Assembly (NCBI GenBank): GCA_959347315.1
Contig: OY365806.1
Coordinates: 53,745,862-53,809,861, forward strand
Length of the DNA stretch: 64,000 nucleotides
From: Bimastos eiseni
Lineage: Eukaryota; Annelida; Clitellata; Crassiclitellata; Lumbricidae
Reading direction: 5' to 3'
Shown one piece after another: positions 10,616 to 21,786 of the stretch. The position numbers were made by a program, and so were the translations under genes. The notes under the pieces were generated by a model. It made no database searches. It was not told where the DNA came from and saw only the letters and a list, made by a program, of their open reading frames with translations. The stretch's first letter is position 1; every line of letters starts with the position of its first letter.

Positions 10616-10960
10616 CGGTCTCCTGCCTTTTTTCTCCTGCCTTCCCTTTCGCCTTCCTTCCTTTTCTCCTGCCTTTCCTTTCTCCTTCCGTCCTTTTCTC
10701 CTTCCTTCCTTTTCTCCTGCCTTCCCTTTCTTCTGCCCTTCCTTTCTCCTGCCTTCCTTTTCTCCTTCCCTCTTTTTCTCCTGCCTTCCTTTTCTCCTGC
10801 CTCCCCTTTCTCCTGCCTTTCCTTTCTCCTGTCTTCCTTTTCTCCCTCCTTCCTTTCCTCCCTCCTTCCTTTTCTTCTGCCTTCCTTTTCCTTGTCTTTC
10901 TTTTCTCTTGCCTTCCCTTTCTCCTTCCTTTCCTTTCTCCTGCTTTCCTCTTTCTCTTTT
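10616..10960. repeat. Pyrimidine-rich degenerate tandem repeat
   Basis: Some 345 bp of CTTCCTTTTCTCCTGC-type units of about 15-20 bp; the other strand is almost pure purine. It creates Lys/Glu/Arg/Gly-rich frames on the reverse strand that I do not accept as genes. Mirror-like purine/pyrimidine tracts like this can form triplex DNA. Confidence 0.9.
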
Positions 10961-11673
10961 CTTAATTCTGCCGCTGAAACTTTGCAGTGACAACGAAAAC
11001 TGAGGTATCGTTGATCACGAAACACAGACGAAACTGCTGGTTCTGGTGTTGCGCTGGTCTTGGCGATGCTTAGGCCCTACTAACAGACACGAAGAGAGGA
11101 CGCTGAATGGTCAGTAACCATAATAGGCCTATGCAGTCTTCATCCATGTGCCATAGGAATAAACGCATCCAATTTCCTTCACAGACGATGACGACTACGG
11201 CTAGACATAAATTACTGTCAACGGTCGAACTGACGCTACGTCTGTCGGTCAGACACCTACGCAGCGAGCGGTACGGTCGCCGCGGGCAGAGGCAGAGGCG
11301 GCCTGCGACTACTCACATCCTCCGACCGCCATTATGATACGAGACCAGGCTAACTGCAGCCGAACGCCAAGCAATATTCGCAAACGCATAATATTAAGCA
11401 GCGTCAGATCAGCGCTGATGCAGAGCCGCATAAACACGCAACATAAGCAGTCCAACACAACTAGGCGTTCCGGTTGCTTGACTAACCACAATTAGAGACC
11501 TTATTAATAAGAGAAAACGATCTAGGTCTACGATCGATAGCAGCTCAGATGGATAAGGCAAAGACTGTCACACGCATGGAGCAAACGAAGCGACCCCTCA
11601 ACGACTAGCTGCATGCATTGCGTCATGTCTCTCACGTCATCATCATCATCCTCATTGTCATCAGTACCGTCAT
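10961..11673. other. Spacer, locally GC-rich
   Basis: About 11170-11345 is more GC- and CpG-rich than its surroundings (GGTACGGTCGCCGCGGGC), but no supported exon or promoter motif is visible. A CATCATCATC run lies at 11638-11660. Confidence 0.3.
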
Positions 11674-11784
11674 TAGGGCTGCCGCTAACGAGTAGTTTTG
11701 GAGTCGAGTACTCGGTCTAGTAGCTTAGCGAGTACTCGTTAATACCGGAGTTGCCAAATACAAGCTGCGTGGCTTCTACTAGAC

Positions 11785-14332
11785 CAGTGCTACTCAAACT
11801 GTGGTCCGCGGCCCGATACCGGGCCGCGGAAGTTTCGTTACCGGGCCGCGGATTGACACCAGAAATTTTAATTAAATTATAAAACAATAATTGGTAAAAA
11901 ATTTTTTACTTAAATGAGGCACTTATTAATATTTTATTTTATGAACAACTTAATTATGTTTAGCGCTATATAATATTCATATATGACGTTAATATTTTTT
12001 CTTTTTATTAAATCTTCCGTTCAAAAACTTTCTTAGTTAGAAAATAGAAAATTGAATAGAAATAAAAATTGAGAAATCACCATGGCAAAGCAAGGACCAA
12101 TGGATAGCTTTTTAACAAGAAAAAGATCTCGTTCGGAAAACAAACGCGAATGCTTGGATTTAGAAGAAAAAGATGAATCAGAATCTGATGATGGCTGTTC
12201 CGTTAAAATTTCACAAGTTTCCGCTAATAGTAAGTCCCAAAAAAATCGAAACAGCTTTATTCGCAAATATGACGAATCGTATATTCGGCTCGGATTTATA
12301 CCAAATTCAGAAAATCAAAATTTTGAAAAGCCTCAGTGCGTTATTTTCGGCGACGTTTTGTCAAACGAAGCACCGAAACCGTCAAAACTGATTAGACATT
12401 TACAAACAAAACACAAAGAACTGAGTTCAAAACCAAAAGAGTTTTTTGAAAGAAAACATGACGAATTAAAAGGTTGTCAGAAGAAAATTTATGTTCTGTC
12501 TCATACGAATGTTTCAGCATTACGAGCTTCATGCAAGGTAGCTCTTCGTATTGCGAAAGCTAAGAAGCCTTACATAATCGGCGAACAGTTGCTGGTGGGA
12601 TGTATTAAAGATGTGTGTCAGGAAATGTTGGGAGAGTGTGCAGCAACAAAGGTAGCTCGTGTGCCCTTGTCAAATGACACAATTGCTCGACGAATCAATG
12701 ATATCGCAAACGATATGGAAGAACAGTTAATACAGCAAATAAAGTCAGCAAACTGGTTTTCTTTGCAACTCGATGAATCTACTGACATAGCTAACTTGGC
12801 TATTTTGCTGGTGTATGTACGTTTTGAACATGACGGTGATTTGAAAGAAGAGTACCTTTGCTCTATTTCACTTCCGACAAACACTACAAGTGCTGAAGTT
12901 TTCAATGCTTTGAATGGATATATTGTTGTTCAATCAGGACTTAGTTGGCGATATTGCATTGGCATATGTACTGACGGAGCTGCTGCAATGACTGGGAATG
13001 ACCAGAATGACTGGGCGCCATTCTGGAGTTGTTGCCCGAATAAAAGCAGTTGCACCCGAATGTAAATCAACGCACTGTTTTATTCACCGAGAAAGTCTAG
13101 CCACTAAGAAAATGTCCGTTGAACTCAACCACATTCCTAACGAAATTGTGAAAATAGTAAACTACGTAAAAGCCAATGCTTTGAATTCACGTATATTTTC
13201 GTCGTTGTGTGATGATATGGATGCTGACCATAAACAGCTTTTGTTGCATGCTGAAGTACGCTGGCTGTCGAGAGGCAAAGTGCTGTCCAGGGTTTTTGAG
13301 CTTCGCAACGAACTTGCTGTTTTCATGCAACACAAAAAACCAGACTGGTCGCAAATGTGCCGAGACGCTAACTGGGTTGCAAAGCTAGCTTATTTGGCAG
13401 ATATTTTTTCAGTGTTCAATGAGCTTAACAGCTCAATGCAAGGGAAGATGTCCTCCATTTTTGCAACGGCTGACAAAATCGATGGCATGAAACGGAGGTT
13501 AGAAGCATGGAAAGCCAGAGTTTTGAGGGATGGCTGTTACGATATGTCCCCTAAATTGATATCCGCCATCGATGATAAACGTGAAGAGATTGATGCTGAA
13601 TCCTTGAAGAATCTGATTACGGAACATTTATCTTCTCTGACAGAGCGTTTTGAATTTTACTTTCCCAAAGAACAAGATCCCAGAAAAGGAACTGGGTGGA
13701 TTCGTAATCCATTTATGCCACTGAAGGATGACTTGGATGTTTCTTTGGAAGATAAGTTGTTGCAATTAGCTGCTGATGAGGGATTCAAGAATGATTTTCG
13801 AAACCTCGAAACTACCTCGCTCGCTGGATTTTGGATAAAAGCAAGAGAAGAATATCCTGAACTTTCTGTTATTGCTTTAAAAGTTATTTTGCCATTCCCA
13901 TCTACTTACTTGTGCGAGACTGGATTTTCTACTATGAGCATCATTAAAACAAAGCACAGAAACAATCTTGATATTCGCTCTCCTTTTCGAGTTGCACTTT
14001 CGACAATAGAACCAAGACTTCACAAACTTGTTAGCCAAAAGCAGGCACATTGCTCACATTAATTTGTGCTGGTTTAAGTAAATAATTATGAATAAACATT
14101 TTTTAAGAAAATGTCCATTGGACTTTATGTAAAATTACTTTTCGGATTTTGAACTGAATAAATAACCTAGTCCTGGCTAAAAATCAAACCAAAATGCGTC
14201 TGCAGTTGAGGCGTCGTATTTAAACCCCCATCGATTTCAACCTTTTTAACATAAAATGTAATTACCAAGGGCCGCGCAGCTTCGGTGCTCCAGGTTACCG
14301 GTCCTCAACACAAGAAAGTTTGAGAAGCACTG
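11785..14332 (+). mobile_element. Buster-like hAT transposon, 2548 bp, TSD TACTAGAC
   Basis: Starts CAGTGCTACTCAAAC and ends GTTTGAGAAGCACTG (one mismatch between the inverted ends), with perfect TACTAGAC at 11777-11784 and 14333-14340. This fits the NNNTANNN target of Buster hATs. The element carries one transposase frame with a single frameshift. Subterminal CCGCGG-rich sequence (11806-11856) recurs near the right end as GGGCCGCGCAG. Confidence 0.96.
12082..14062 (+). pseudogene. hAT (ZBED5/FAM200-type) transposase, one frameshift
   Basis: Two overlapping frames (12082-13065 and 12998-14062) make one transposase of about 650 residues. An N-terminal BED-finger region is followed by the RNase H-like core with QLDESTDIAN (first Asp) and CTDGAAAMTG (second Asp), then EVRWLSRGKVLSRVFELRNE, and the C-terminal hATC block CETGFSTMSIIKTKHRN. 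This is the wording of ZBED5/FAM200-related proteins. The frame is lost near 13000, where a motif ATGACTGGG is duplicated with an extra 19 bp. The BED finger reads CVIF where the family has CVIC, so a zinc ligand looks lost. The start ATG at 12082 has A at -3 (ACCATGG). Non-functional as read, but otherwise nearly intact, so young. Confidence 0.92.
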
Positions 14333-14761
14333 TACTAGACTATAGTAGACTATATTACTTTGGCTGCTTAGCGTAACATTGTTCATTTTTTACCTACAAG
14401 CATAACATTTCATATTTGGAATCAGAAAATAATGCAGATTAACACCTGATAGAGCCACATGTTGAAATACTACTATTTTGAATGATTTTATAGGTTTTTG
14501 TTGATGGGCGATAATAGAGGTTTTTTGTGCACCCGAAGGTGTATATCGCTAACTGTTAGGGTGCAGAAATGTACTTTAATTATTAAGAAACAAGTTTAGG
14601 TGAAAATGATCTTGTTGAAGCAGAGTATCGCTTCATGTTTTCTAGCTTTGGTGATAAAATTTAACATTTACAGTAGCTTTCGGAGGATGTTGGTGCTTAG
14701 TGACAATTCCCATGTATTGCAGCTTAACGCTCAATCGCTAGCTTTGGCTGATGGGCCATAG

Positions 14762-15067
14762 GGTGTCCGCTCGATAGTCCGAAGGTTCGAGAGTCTGAAG
14801 AAGATTCTATACTCCGACATTAATTTAACTAGAATCTGGATTAATTGATGAAAAGAATGTGTAAAACTGGGAGCTGAATTAATACGAAAAGAATCAGGCT
14901 TAAATGGAAGCTAGATGAATGAAAAGAATTATGCAATCCAGCTTCTAACAAACATAATTCTTCTCATCAGTCCAGCTACCATGAAAACCACAATCTTATT
15001 ATCATCTATCGACCGGTCACCATGCAATCTTCGGACTCTCGAATCTTCGGACTATCGATACAGAACC
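14762..15067. mobile_element. MITE, 306 bp, TSD GGCCATAG
   Basis: Inverted ends CTCGATAGTCCGAAGGTTCG and its complement near 15030-15060; GGCCATAG at 14754-14761 and 15068-15075. The other arm of the host element reads GTCATAGTACGTCAAAT without interruption, so the empty site is visible. No coding. Confidence 0.9.
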
Positions 15068-15321
15068 GGCCATAGTACGTCAAATCAACCAGTGGTGTAG
15101 GCCTACACCGCTTGAGGTTTTACTTCAGTCTTTGTACATTAACTACATGCAAAATCGAAATGACAGTGTTCATTTAGCAGAATATTTCAAAATTTGAATG
15201 AGATATCAATTTTTTATGTTAATAAGAAAAATTGAATCGTCAAAAAGGACATGATCTTCCAAGTTTTCACTTCTATATATTTAAGGGTTGAACTATAATC
15301 AAATGATCAGTGTGTTGTGGT

Positions 15322-15501
15322 CAGTGGTGGCTCTACACAGGGGTCAGGAGGCGCCATTGTCCCCATCAACTGAGTTTGTGGCTCCCAGTGGTGGCCCCTC
15401 CAAATTTAAGTCCACTTTCAGTTTTGACGAATCCAGATAGCCCCGCCCCTTTGTTAGGTTCCCCAGCCCCTGTATGCCCCCCTTGTTGAGAGCTGCCACT
15501 G
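15322..15501. mobile_element. MITE, 180 bp, TSD GTTGTG(G/C)T
   Basis: Starts CAGTGGTGGCTCT and ends AGAGCTGCCACTG; flanks GTTGTGGT (15314-15321) and GTTGTGCT (15502-15509). GC-rich interior. hAT-type by end sequence and 8-bp duplication. Confidence 0.82.
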
Positions 15502-15779
15502 GTTGTGCTCTGCCAGACTGCCACAATATGCAAGAATCTATGTGATGTAACATATGGTTCTTTTATCTATGAATTTCTAGATACTGCATGGCAGCCAGTA
15601 ACAATCAAAGAGCAAGTCGGAGAGGGGTGTCACTCCAAAACAAAATGCCAGCAGACGAGGTATTGGGGAGAAGCCGTCAGAGATACCAAGAGGTCATGCC
15701 GGTCTAAAGAACGAAGAGGACGACGAGAGGCAGCCGAAACAATAAGATCACAAAGATAGTGTTGAGCTTGACTCAAAAC

Positions 15780-16480
15780 GCTCTGGGAGTAAGGAAAATA
15801 ACTTTAAACAGAATGTGGGCTATGAGCAGAAGCCAGTGTAAGTGCTCAGTCATGAAAGCAGAAATATAAAAGAATCGAGGAAGGTAGGCAATCTGCATGC
15901 AGACAGCTGCATTTAGCACCAATTGAAGATGTGGCAGGCAAGCTTTCAGAAGAATAAATACCAATTGTAGCAAGTTACACTAATCTATGCATGAGGAAAC
16001 AAAAGCATATATCATAGAGGAGGGGCAGGTGGAAGAAGGTGCAGGTGATAGAAGCTAGACCAAGGTAGATTAGATATGTGTTCAGCATACGAAAGACTAC
16101 TTACTGTCAATGGTGACACCCAAGTCAAGAACACTAGCAGAGAAAGTGCACAATGGAAATCGTTCAGAAATAGGTCAAGGTCGAGTTTAGGGAGCTACTG
16201 AGTTTTTGTCGAATTGACAGAGAGGTGTTTCGAGGATATCCATCAATGAAGTTTTGAAGAAAACACTCAATGGATTGAGAAAGGGCGAGTTCATCTGCAG
16301 GTGGACCACGGATGAAGGCCTAAACGTCATCAGCATACAGGTGTCCCACTGCAGAATGTTTTGCAAAAAAAATAGGATGTTAGCAGTGAATATTTTATTG
16401 ACAAGCGGATCCAGTGTGAATCATTGAGGAACTCCAAACCTAACAAGCACCCATGGGGTGCGAGTGTCACCTAGAAGTAA
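15780..16480 (-). mobile_element. CR1-like LINE fragment
   Basis: The reverse frame 15773-15973 reads PRFFYISAFMTEHLHWLL, the post-RT block of CR1 elements; further right come degraded RT palm sequences. Homologous to the fragments at 28480 and 46440. Confidence 0.8.
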
Positions 16481-16486
16481 AGGGCT

Positions 16487-16706
16487 GAACCGGCAAAAGT
16501 TCAGAGTGGCCGGTAAAAGTGTTTTCTGGACCATTATTAAGATTAGTATTCCTCAGCAATAAAATTAATGTGTTAAGTGTCTTATTCCGTTTTAGCGTGT
16601 TAATAATTTGAATTGTTCATAAAAAAAGAGTATCGGTCTCGGACCACTCGGTCTCAGTCTTGAACCTCTCGAACTTGAGTTTTTGGTCTCGTGTCCAACA
16701 ATGGTG
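16487..16706 (-). repeat. Third copy of the GACC-array repeat end
   Basis: Matches 7318-7530: GTTTTCTGGACCATTATTAAG through CGGTCTCGGACCACTCGG to TTGGTCTCGTGTCCAAC. Only one end of the family is present. Confidence 0.8.
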
Positions 16707-17640
16707 CACACAAGGTTAGCCTAGGTAACACATTTGCATCTGCCAAAGCAACCCTTAACCATAACCATAACCAAAAATGGCATGTACTGTGACTCAATGC
16801 AGAACTTAAATATCTCTGAAATGGTCATCCACAGTGGAACCCAACCACCACCATTGTCCACCCTTTTAACTTTGATCTTGAGTTGTAACTTACTTCTCTA
16901 GACAATGACCCACGGACTGCCTATCTAATAAAATGTTTTGAAACTTTTATTACCATCATTATAACAAATTTATCTTCTCCAAATTTTCCAGGCCAATGCC
17001 ACTAAGTCTGCTTTGACAAAGCATACATTGGCAGAGGAAAGCAACAACAGGTACCTGATTTGGATGCAAATGGATCACAGCTACCTGAAGGGCAGTGAAA
17101 GAGTGCTAATTATTGCTACTGTATTGGCACTATGCTGAAACAAATCCATGGCAACAACAGGCAGTGACTGACAATCAGTATACAATATACACAACAAGGA
17201 GTACTGATATCTGCAAGATTAGCAGAATGATTCCACTACTATGCATGTCTGTAGCAAATTTTTTTATTGAACATTATTAAACCACAAAGTATATGGTAAA
17301 CCTGTAACTATGTTTACGCTTGCTCTTGCATGCATGACTGGCATGAATCCACTGTAAACTGAAACACTTGACTACCAGCATAGTAATTAATGGTAAAATT
17401 AGTTAGGACCAAGTACATGAAAGTAGTTGCTAAATACTAAGTTACCATAATGTAGTACGAGAGCTATTAACAGCAATTTGCGACACTACAAGATTGCTCA
17501 TCGTCAAAAAATGATTTACAAGGATAGGAGCTGAACACCATCCTGGATTTTTTACCAATGACGGTCTGCAGCTGACATTCTGCAGCATTATTGCTTCAAA
17601 GCCACTCTTACTTTCTCATCAAATTTTTAAATATTCTGCC
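16707..17640. other. Interior of fold-back element, unassigned
   Basis: No coding frame or known repeat recognised. It forms the loop side of the 11674-18652 element. Confidence 0.3.
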
Positions 17641-18837
17641 AAAATTGTCACTGTAATTTTTCTGGCCGATTTGACGTACTATGACCCACCAGCCAAAGCT
17701 AGCGACAGAGCGTTAAGCTGCACTACATGGGAATTGTCACCAAAATCCTCCGAAAGCTACTGTACATGTTACATTTTATCACCAAAGCCAGAAAACATGA
17801 AGTGAAACTGTGCTTCAACTACAGCAAGATCAATTTGCCAAAACGTTGTGCTCATGAATTATTAAAGCAAATCTCTGCACTCAATCAGTTACCGATTTGC
17901 GCTTGTCTTTGCCTTCGGATGCACAAAAAACATATATTATCGCTCATCAACAAAAACCTGTCAAAATACTTGTTTCTAGAAATATTTCAGAGTGTGGCTA
18001 TATCAGGTGAGTTAAACCATAAATCAGCCTTCTATAAAAAAATGTCATGCTTGTAGGTGCCTTTTGAACAATTTTCGACGCTAAGCGAAGGAAGTATGTA
18101 GAATCAATACTAGGTATACTATAGCAATAGCATAGGCCTACATGTTACTCGTGTTATTGTTGTACGTCAGACTAATTTTGCAATCACTACAGGATGCTTT
18201 GTTTTCAGTTTCCTCAAAATAAAAATAATTCCAAACAAAAGATGATCGCTGGCCCTTTCAGCCATATTTATCTACTTTAATGTTAAACTAAGTTATATAT
18301 AACTTATGACGGAATTAATTTACTATATATATATAATTTACTATAATTTGTGTAGCCGGCAACTTCAACGTCACTTTTACGTCACAAATCCCACAACTCG
18401 CAGCTCACAATCTACGAAGTCACTCAGACACTCACCGAGTCACTGCCAGTCAGTTATAGCAAGTAAGTAAGTAAGGAAAACCTGCAATTGCCAATATGTA
18501 ATGAATTAACTCACCATAATTTGGAAAGCTGGAACCGAAATTACAATTTTCCAACCTGTAGTGGAATTAAACGAGCATTCGGGTAGAAAAATTACTCGAG
18601 TAGTTTTTGGAGTCGAGTACTCACGAGTACTCTAGCCCTCGCGGCAGCCCTAACCGTCATCACCATGATCGTCGTAATTGGCCTTTTCTAAAATACTGAC
18701 TATGATCATCATTCCCATCGCGCATAGTTTTTGTTGTTGTTGCTGAAATTGCGGACAGCAATTCTCGTATCAGACTTTAATTACAAGTGGCATGTAGCCT
18801 ATTATGCAGTCAACAGCCACTGAAATGCGTTTGTGCG

Positions 18838-19070
18838 GTACGGCGGCTGATTGTCAGTGATTGGTTGTAGCGATTGGCCCGTAACGCTGAGTGTGCGCCG
18901 TGTGAGCGGATTCGACTCTCTTCCTAGGCGTCACTCACTGTGTAGGAACCTTAAATTGAGCAAGTCCTTCGCGCACACATGCTCTGCAGTACAACTGCAA
19001 TTGCGCCGTCGAGGCCTGTGCACTTCTGGAAGAAGGGCGATATCAAATTTCATAATAAATAAATTCCAGA
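18838..19070 (+). mobile_element. tRNA-derived SINE copy
   Basis: The head resembles a tRNA gene (ATTGGCCCGTAACGCTGAGT, then GGATTCGACTCTC as B box), followed by the SINE body ACAACTGCAATTGCGCCGTCG and a tail GAAGGGCGATATCAAATTTC. Same family as 10120, 20355 and 43490. Confidence 0.85.
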
Positions 19071-19119
19071 GACTCTGAATATCCATTTTTCATCTGTCAG
19101 CTGTTGTGCGTGGACCCAC

Positions 19120-19260
19120 CGCTAATGATCTTTTAACTTACTGTGCACTGTGTTACTATAACTGTTCTAATTCTCATTGAAATGACATTTAACATCATAT
19201 AGGCTAGCGCAGAGAGCGTCTCTGAGTAGATTTCTTGAAGAGGAGCTATATTACATTTCA
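19120..19260 (+). repeat. LINE-type 3' tail repeat, unoccupied copy
   Basis: Contains GCTAGCGCAGAGAGCGTCTC and ends AGATTTCTTGAAGAGGAGC... TTGATTAAAGA. The copy at 59710-60345 is the same but carries a 500-bp insertion after AGATTTTT, so this copy shows the empty site. Confidence 0.7.
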
Positions 19261-19327
19261 TTGATTAAAGACATGTCAGATGTCGACGAGAAACCGTGGT
19301 TGGTTGAGTTGGCTCCACGCTTGTGCG

Positions 19328-19501
19328 CAGGGCCGTACCGAGCCATAATTGCGCCCTGTGCCTGGCATCAATCTGGCGCCCCACATTTTGAAAGTAGTGC
19401 ATTTTATGGAATAAAAAGTTATTCTATCCTGAAATTTGCGCCCTTCCCACATTTTCGCCCTGGACCACGGCCCCGCTGGGCCCTCCCTCGGTACGGCCCT
19501 G
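19328..19501. mobile_element. MITE, 174 bp, TSD CTTGTGCG
   Basis: Perfect 15-bp inverted ends CAGGGCCGTACCGAG / CTCGGTACGGCCCTG, flanked by perfect CTTGTGCG at 19320-19327 and 19502-19509. hAT-type by duplication length. The GC-rich interior yields spurious frames. Confidence 0.95.
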
Positions 19502-19659
19502 CTTGTGCGTGGGCCCACCCCTGTTGGGCCCACGCACAAGCACACTGTTTTGCTATAACTTATGTAAAATATTCGTATTGTGGCAAAATTGTCTAGCTGA
19601 TAAGCAATTATTGTGTACAATGTCTCGCTACAGTGTCTCGCTACAATGTCTCGCTTCGC

Positions 19660-19663
19660 TTCG

Positions 19664-19735
<72 letters not shown>

Positions 19736-19830
19736 AAGTGTGTGGCGTGTGTAGTGTGTTTGAAGTCAAGTGAAAAGGGTATATATATATATATATAGGA
19801 AGTGTGTGGCGTGTTTGAAGTCAAGTGAAA
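19660..19830. repeat. (TA)n microsatellites in a local duplication
   Basis: Two (TA)n runs (about 19665-19733 and 19781-19797) are each followed by AGGAAGTGTGTGGCGTG and a GTTTGAAGTCAAGTGAAAAGG block, so a unit of about 65 bp is duplicated. YIYIYI frames here are artefacts. Confidence 0.9.
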
Positions 19831-20268
19831 AGGGGAGAGTAGTAATCACGGGAGTAGAGAGAGTCGTCGGAAGTTACAATAGTCCGTCGCTGTATGATAA
19901 AGGGCAGTCACAAGCCGTCGTTGTCGTAGTAGTTGTAAAGACAGCGTTCTCTAAAATAACTGTTCGATGACTGTGGATTTTATCGAAGAAATAAAGATAA
20001 ATCAGTCGGGATCGAGTCGAAGTTATTTGTAATGAGCTCCGATCGTTGACACTGGCAATCTTCCTTATATCTGCGCCAACAAGCCAGACTTACCTCGCGG
20101 ATAGTCGGACCTGGGCAAAACAATATTGCGGCCTCCAGAGAATTAAGGGGAGGTGAACCAGAATTGCCGCAACTGATACCGAAGGGTAGGATTGAGGTTC
20201 ACCACAAATTGATACCTCATTGGCGAAGAGTAACCCTGAGTTACGTTATAGTACGAAAGGAGAGTTAA
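19831..20268. other. Unassigned, possibly repeat-derived
   Basis: Sequence is richer in GTCGT words; an ATAAAGATAAATCAGTCGGG stretch looks vaguely like an LTR R-U5 region, but I found no second LTR, primer-binding site or target duplication. No gene supported. Confidence 0.25.
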
Positions 20269-20269
20269 C

Positions 20270-20346
20270 ATCGTATAAGCCAGAGCAGAGAGCGCTTCTG
20301 AGTGTCTTGAAAGGGCACTATATAAATGCCCGATTACATTACATGT
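20270..20346 (+). mobile_element. CR1-like LINE 3' tail
   Basis: AGAGCAGAGAGCGCTTCTGAG followed by GGGCACTATATAAATGCCCG and ATTACATTACAT; same tail type as 6250-6346 and 63650-63725. Confidence 0.65.
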
Positions 20347-20354
20347 TTATTTAT

Positions 20355-20568
20355 TTATTCTGAAATTTGATATTGCCCTTCTCCCAACATTTCTTGCTCA
20401 GAAGTGCACACGTCTCTGCGGCGCAATTGCAGTTGTACTGCAGAACAATTGTGAACGAAGGACTTGCGCAATGACGCCTCAGACGAGAGTCGAACCCACT
20501 CACTCAACGCACACTGAGCGTTACGGGCCGACCGCTCTAACTAATCGGCCACCGTGCCACGCATGTAG
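20355..20568 (-). mobile_element. tRNA-derived SINE, best-preserved copy
   Basis: Reverse-strand element with a tRNA-like head: A box TGGCCGATTAGTTAGAGCGG and B box GGGTTCGACTC, spaced about as in tRNA genes, then body and tail. It can be read as an internal RNA polymerase III promoter driving a short retroposon. Confidence 0.88.
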
Positions 20569-20602
20569 GGGTATCATCTAAAAAAAATCAGAATGAACAT
20601 TA

Positions 20603-21783
20603 GGGTCCGTTCACATATTATATAACGCTCGAGGGGTAGGTGGGTGGATTCCTGTTTTGTTAGCCATCTTAAGCTATTTTGTCTGTTTGCCTGCCAATTG
20701 AAAATGCCATGTACCCCGGACCTTTGTTGCTTAATTTAAGTTCACAATACGTTGTGAACCAAAACTAGCACCATCAGCTGCCACCTGGCGAATTGATTTG
20801 ACGTTCTAACTTATTATATATACATCCACTTTTAAGAATTTCCTCTTTACAATTGTAACAATTTCCTGTGCAAATAGCTTTAAATGTTCGTAAGTTCAAT
20901 TCTGGGTGACTTCATTCTGGTTTAAATTTAAATTAATTCACTTTAAATAATTATTTCTGTAGGTATTATCAAGATGTTTGATTTCATTTTCTATAGTATG
21001 TGTATTAGTTTATATGTTTGCTTAAATACCCAATTGTAGCTGTTTTAAACACTCTGTATCATACGTAGAGTTGTATCGCAAACCTATCGATAAATACATG
21101 ATAGTGCAATATTAAACCAATCGATTCTGTGTGGTAGGCTACTGTAATTCTCATTTGTAGTGCAAAACAGGAGGGAAACAAAAATAGTGTTTTTAGATAT
21201 GATTTACGTCCCTACCATATATTATCATGCTGTATAAGTAGGCCTATACATGTAGATACATGATGACAATCGTCGACGCCCAATTGTACGGGACGATGAA
21301 CTATATACAGCTGCCATGGGACTGACTGCACAGCTAATTACGTTCTATACATTTTAAAGGGTTTCAATATGGTTTGAACTCTTTTCATGCTGTATTAGTT
21401 AACTTTATTAATGCATCTTGCATTTCTAGTATTAAATGATTAATGTGCTGATTTCCATAGTCCAGTAACTAAATTACAGTACTAACTAACATAATCTAGT
21501 CACTATTAAAGCGCTAACTATAAAAAGTTATAAAAAAAGTTACAAAGTTATAAAAGTATCAAATTGTGCAATACAATACAATTGCATGTCTTTTAATGTG
21601 TTTATGAACTGGGGTGGGGTAGGGGGTAGGTGGCTTATCTGTTATATAATAGACCTGTATTATATAGCTGTGACCCCCACCTATAATAGGTGGGGGTCAC
21701 AGCTGCTGTTATAACGTTATTAGGGGTAGGAGGGTGGGTCAAAAATTGAGATTTTAAGCGTTATATAATATGTGAACGGCCCC
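20603..21783. mobile_element. Non-autonomous TIR element, 1181 bp, TSD TTA (Harbinger-like)
   Basis: Inverted ends of 27 bp (GGGTCCGTTCACATATTATA / complement ending TGTGAACGGCCCC) with one difference, flanked by TTA at 20600-20602 and 21784-21786. A 3-bp TWA-type duplication fits PIF/Harbinger, but ends of this kind also occur in other classes. Subterminal GGGGTAGG(T/A)GGGTGG occurs near both ends. No transposase. Confidence 0.8.
21666..21704. repeat. Perfect 39-bp palindrome
   Basis: Arms of 19 bp, AGCTGTGACCCCCACCTAT and its exact complement, separated by one A. It lies near the right end of the Harbinger-like element and can extrude as a hairpin. Confidence 0.97.
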
Positions 21784-21786
21784 TTA

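Larger units (their letters stand above)
11674..18652. mobile_element. Fold-back hAT-like element, 7 kb with nested insertions, TSD ACCGTCAT
   Basis: Starts TAGGGCTGCCGC and ends GCGGCAGCCCTA, flanked by perfect ACCGTCAT at 11666-11673 and 18653-18660. The outermost part contains GAGTACTCG palindromes. Long inverted arms continue inward: 14341-14761 and 15076 onward pair with roughly 17650-18120 reversed (for example TTTTTGTTGATGGGCGATAA against its complement near 17940). The left arm is broken by the Buster-like element (11785-14332) and a 306-bp MITE (14762-15067). The interior also holds a 180-bp MITE, a CR1 fragment and a GACC repeat. No transposase of its own is visible. Confidence 0.9.

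Noticed and set aside
10546..11025. Lys/Glu/Arg/Gly-rich reverse frames
   Set aside because: Translation of the purine-rich tandem repeat; no ATG and no domain.
19276..19824. 182-residue reverse frame with YIYIYI run
   Set aside because: Reads through a 174-bp MITE and a (TA)n microsatellite.
19831..20268. Possible solo LTR
   Set aside because: No partner LTR, no TG...CA limits and no target duplication could be found.
20490..20562. A tRNA gene
   Set aside because: A and B boxes are present but belong to the head of a dispersed SINE; no cloverleaf with intact acceptor stem was seen.
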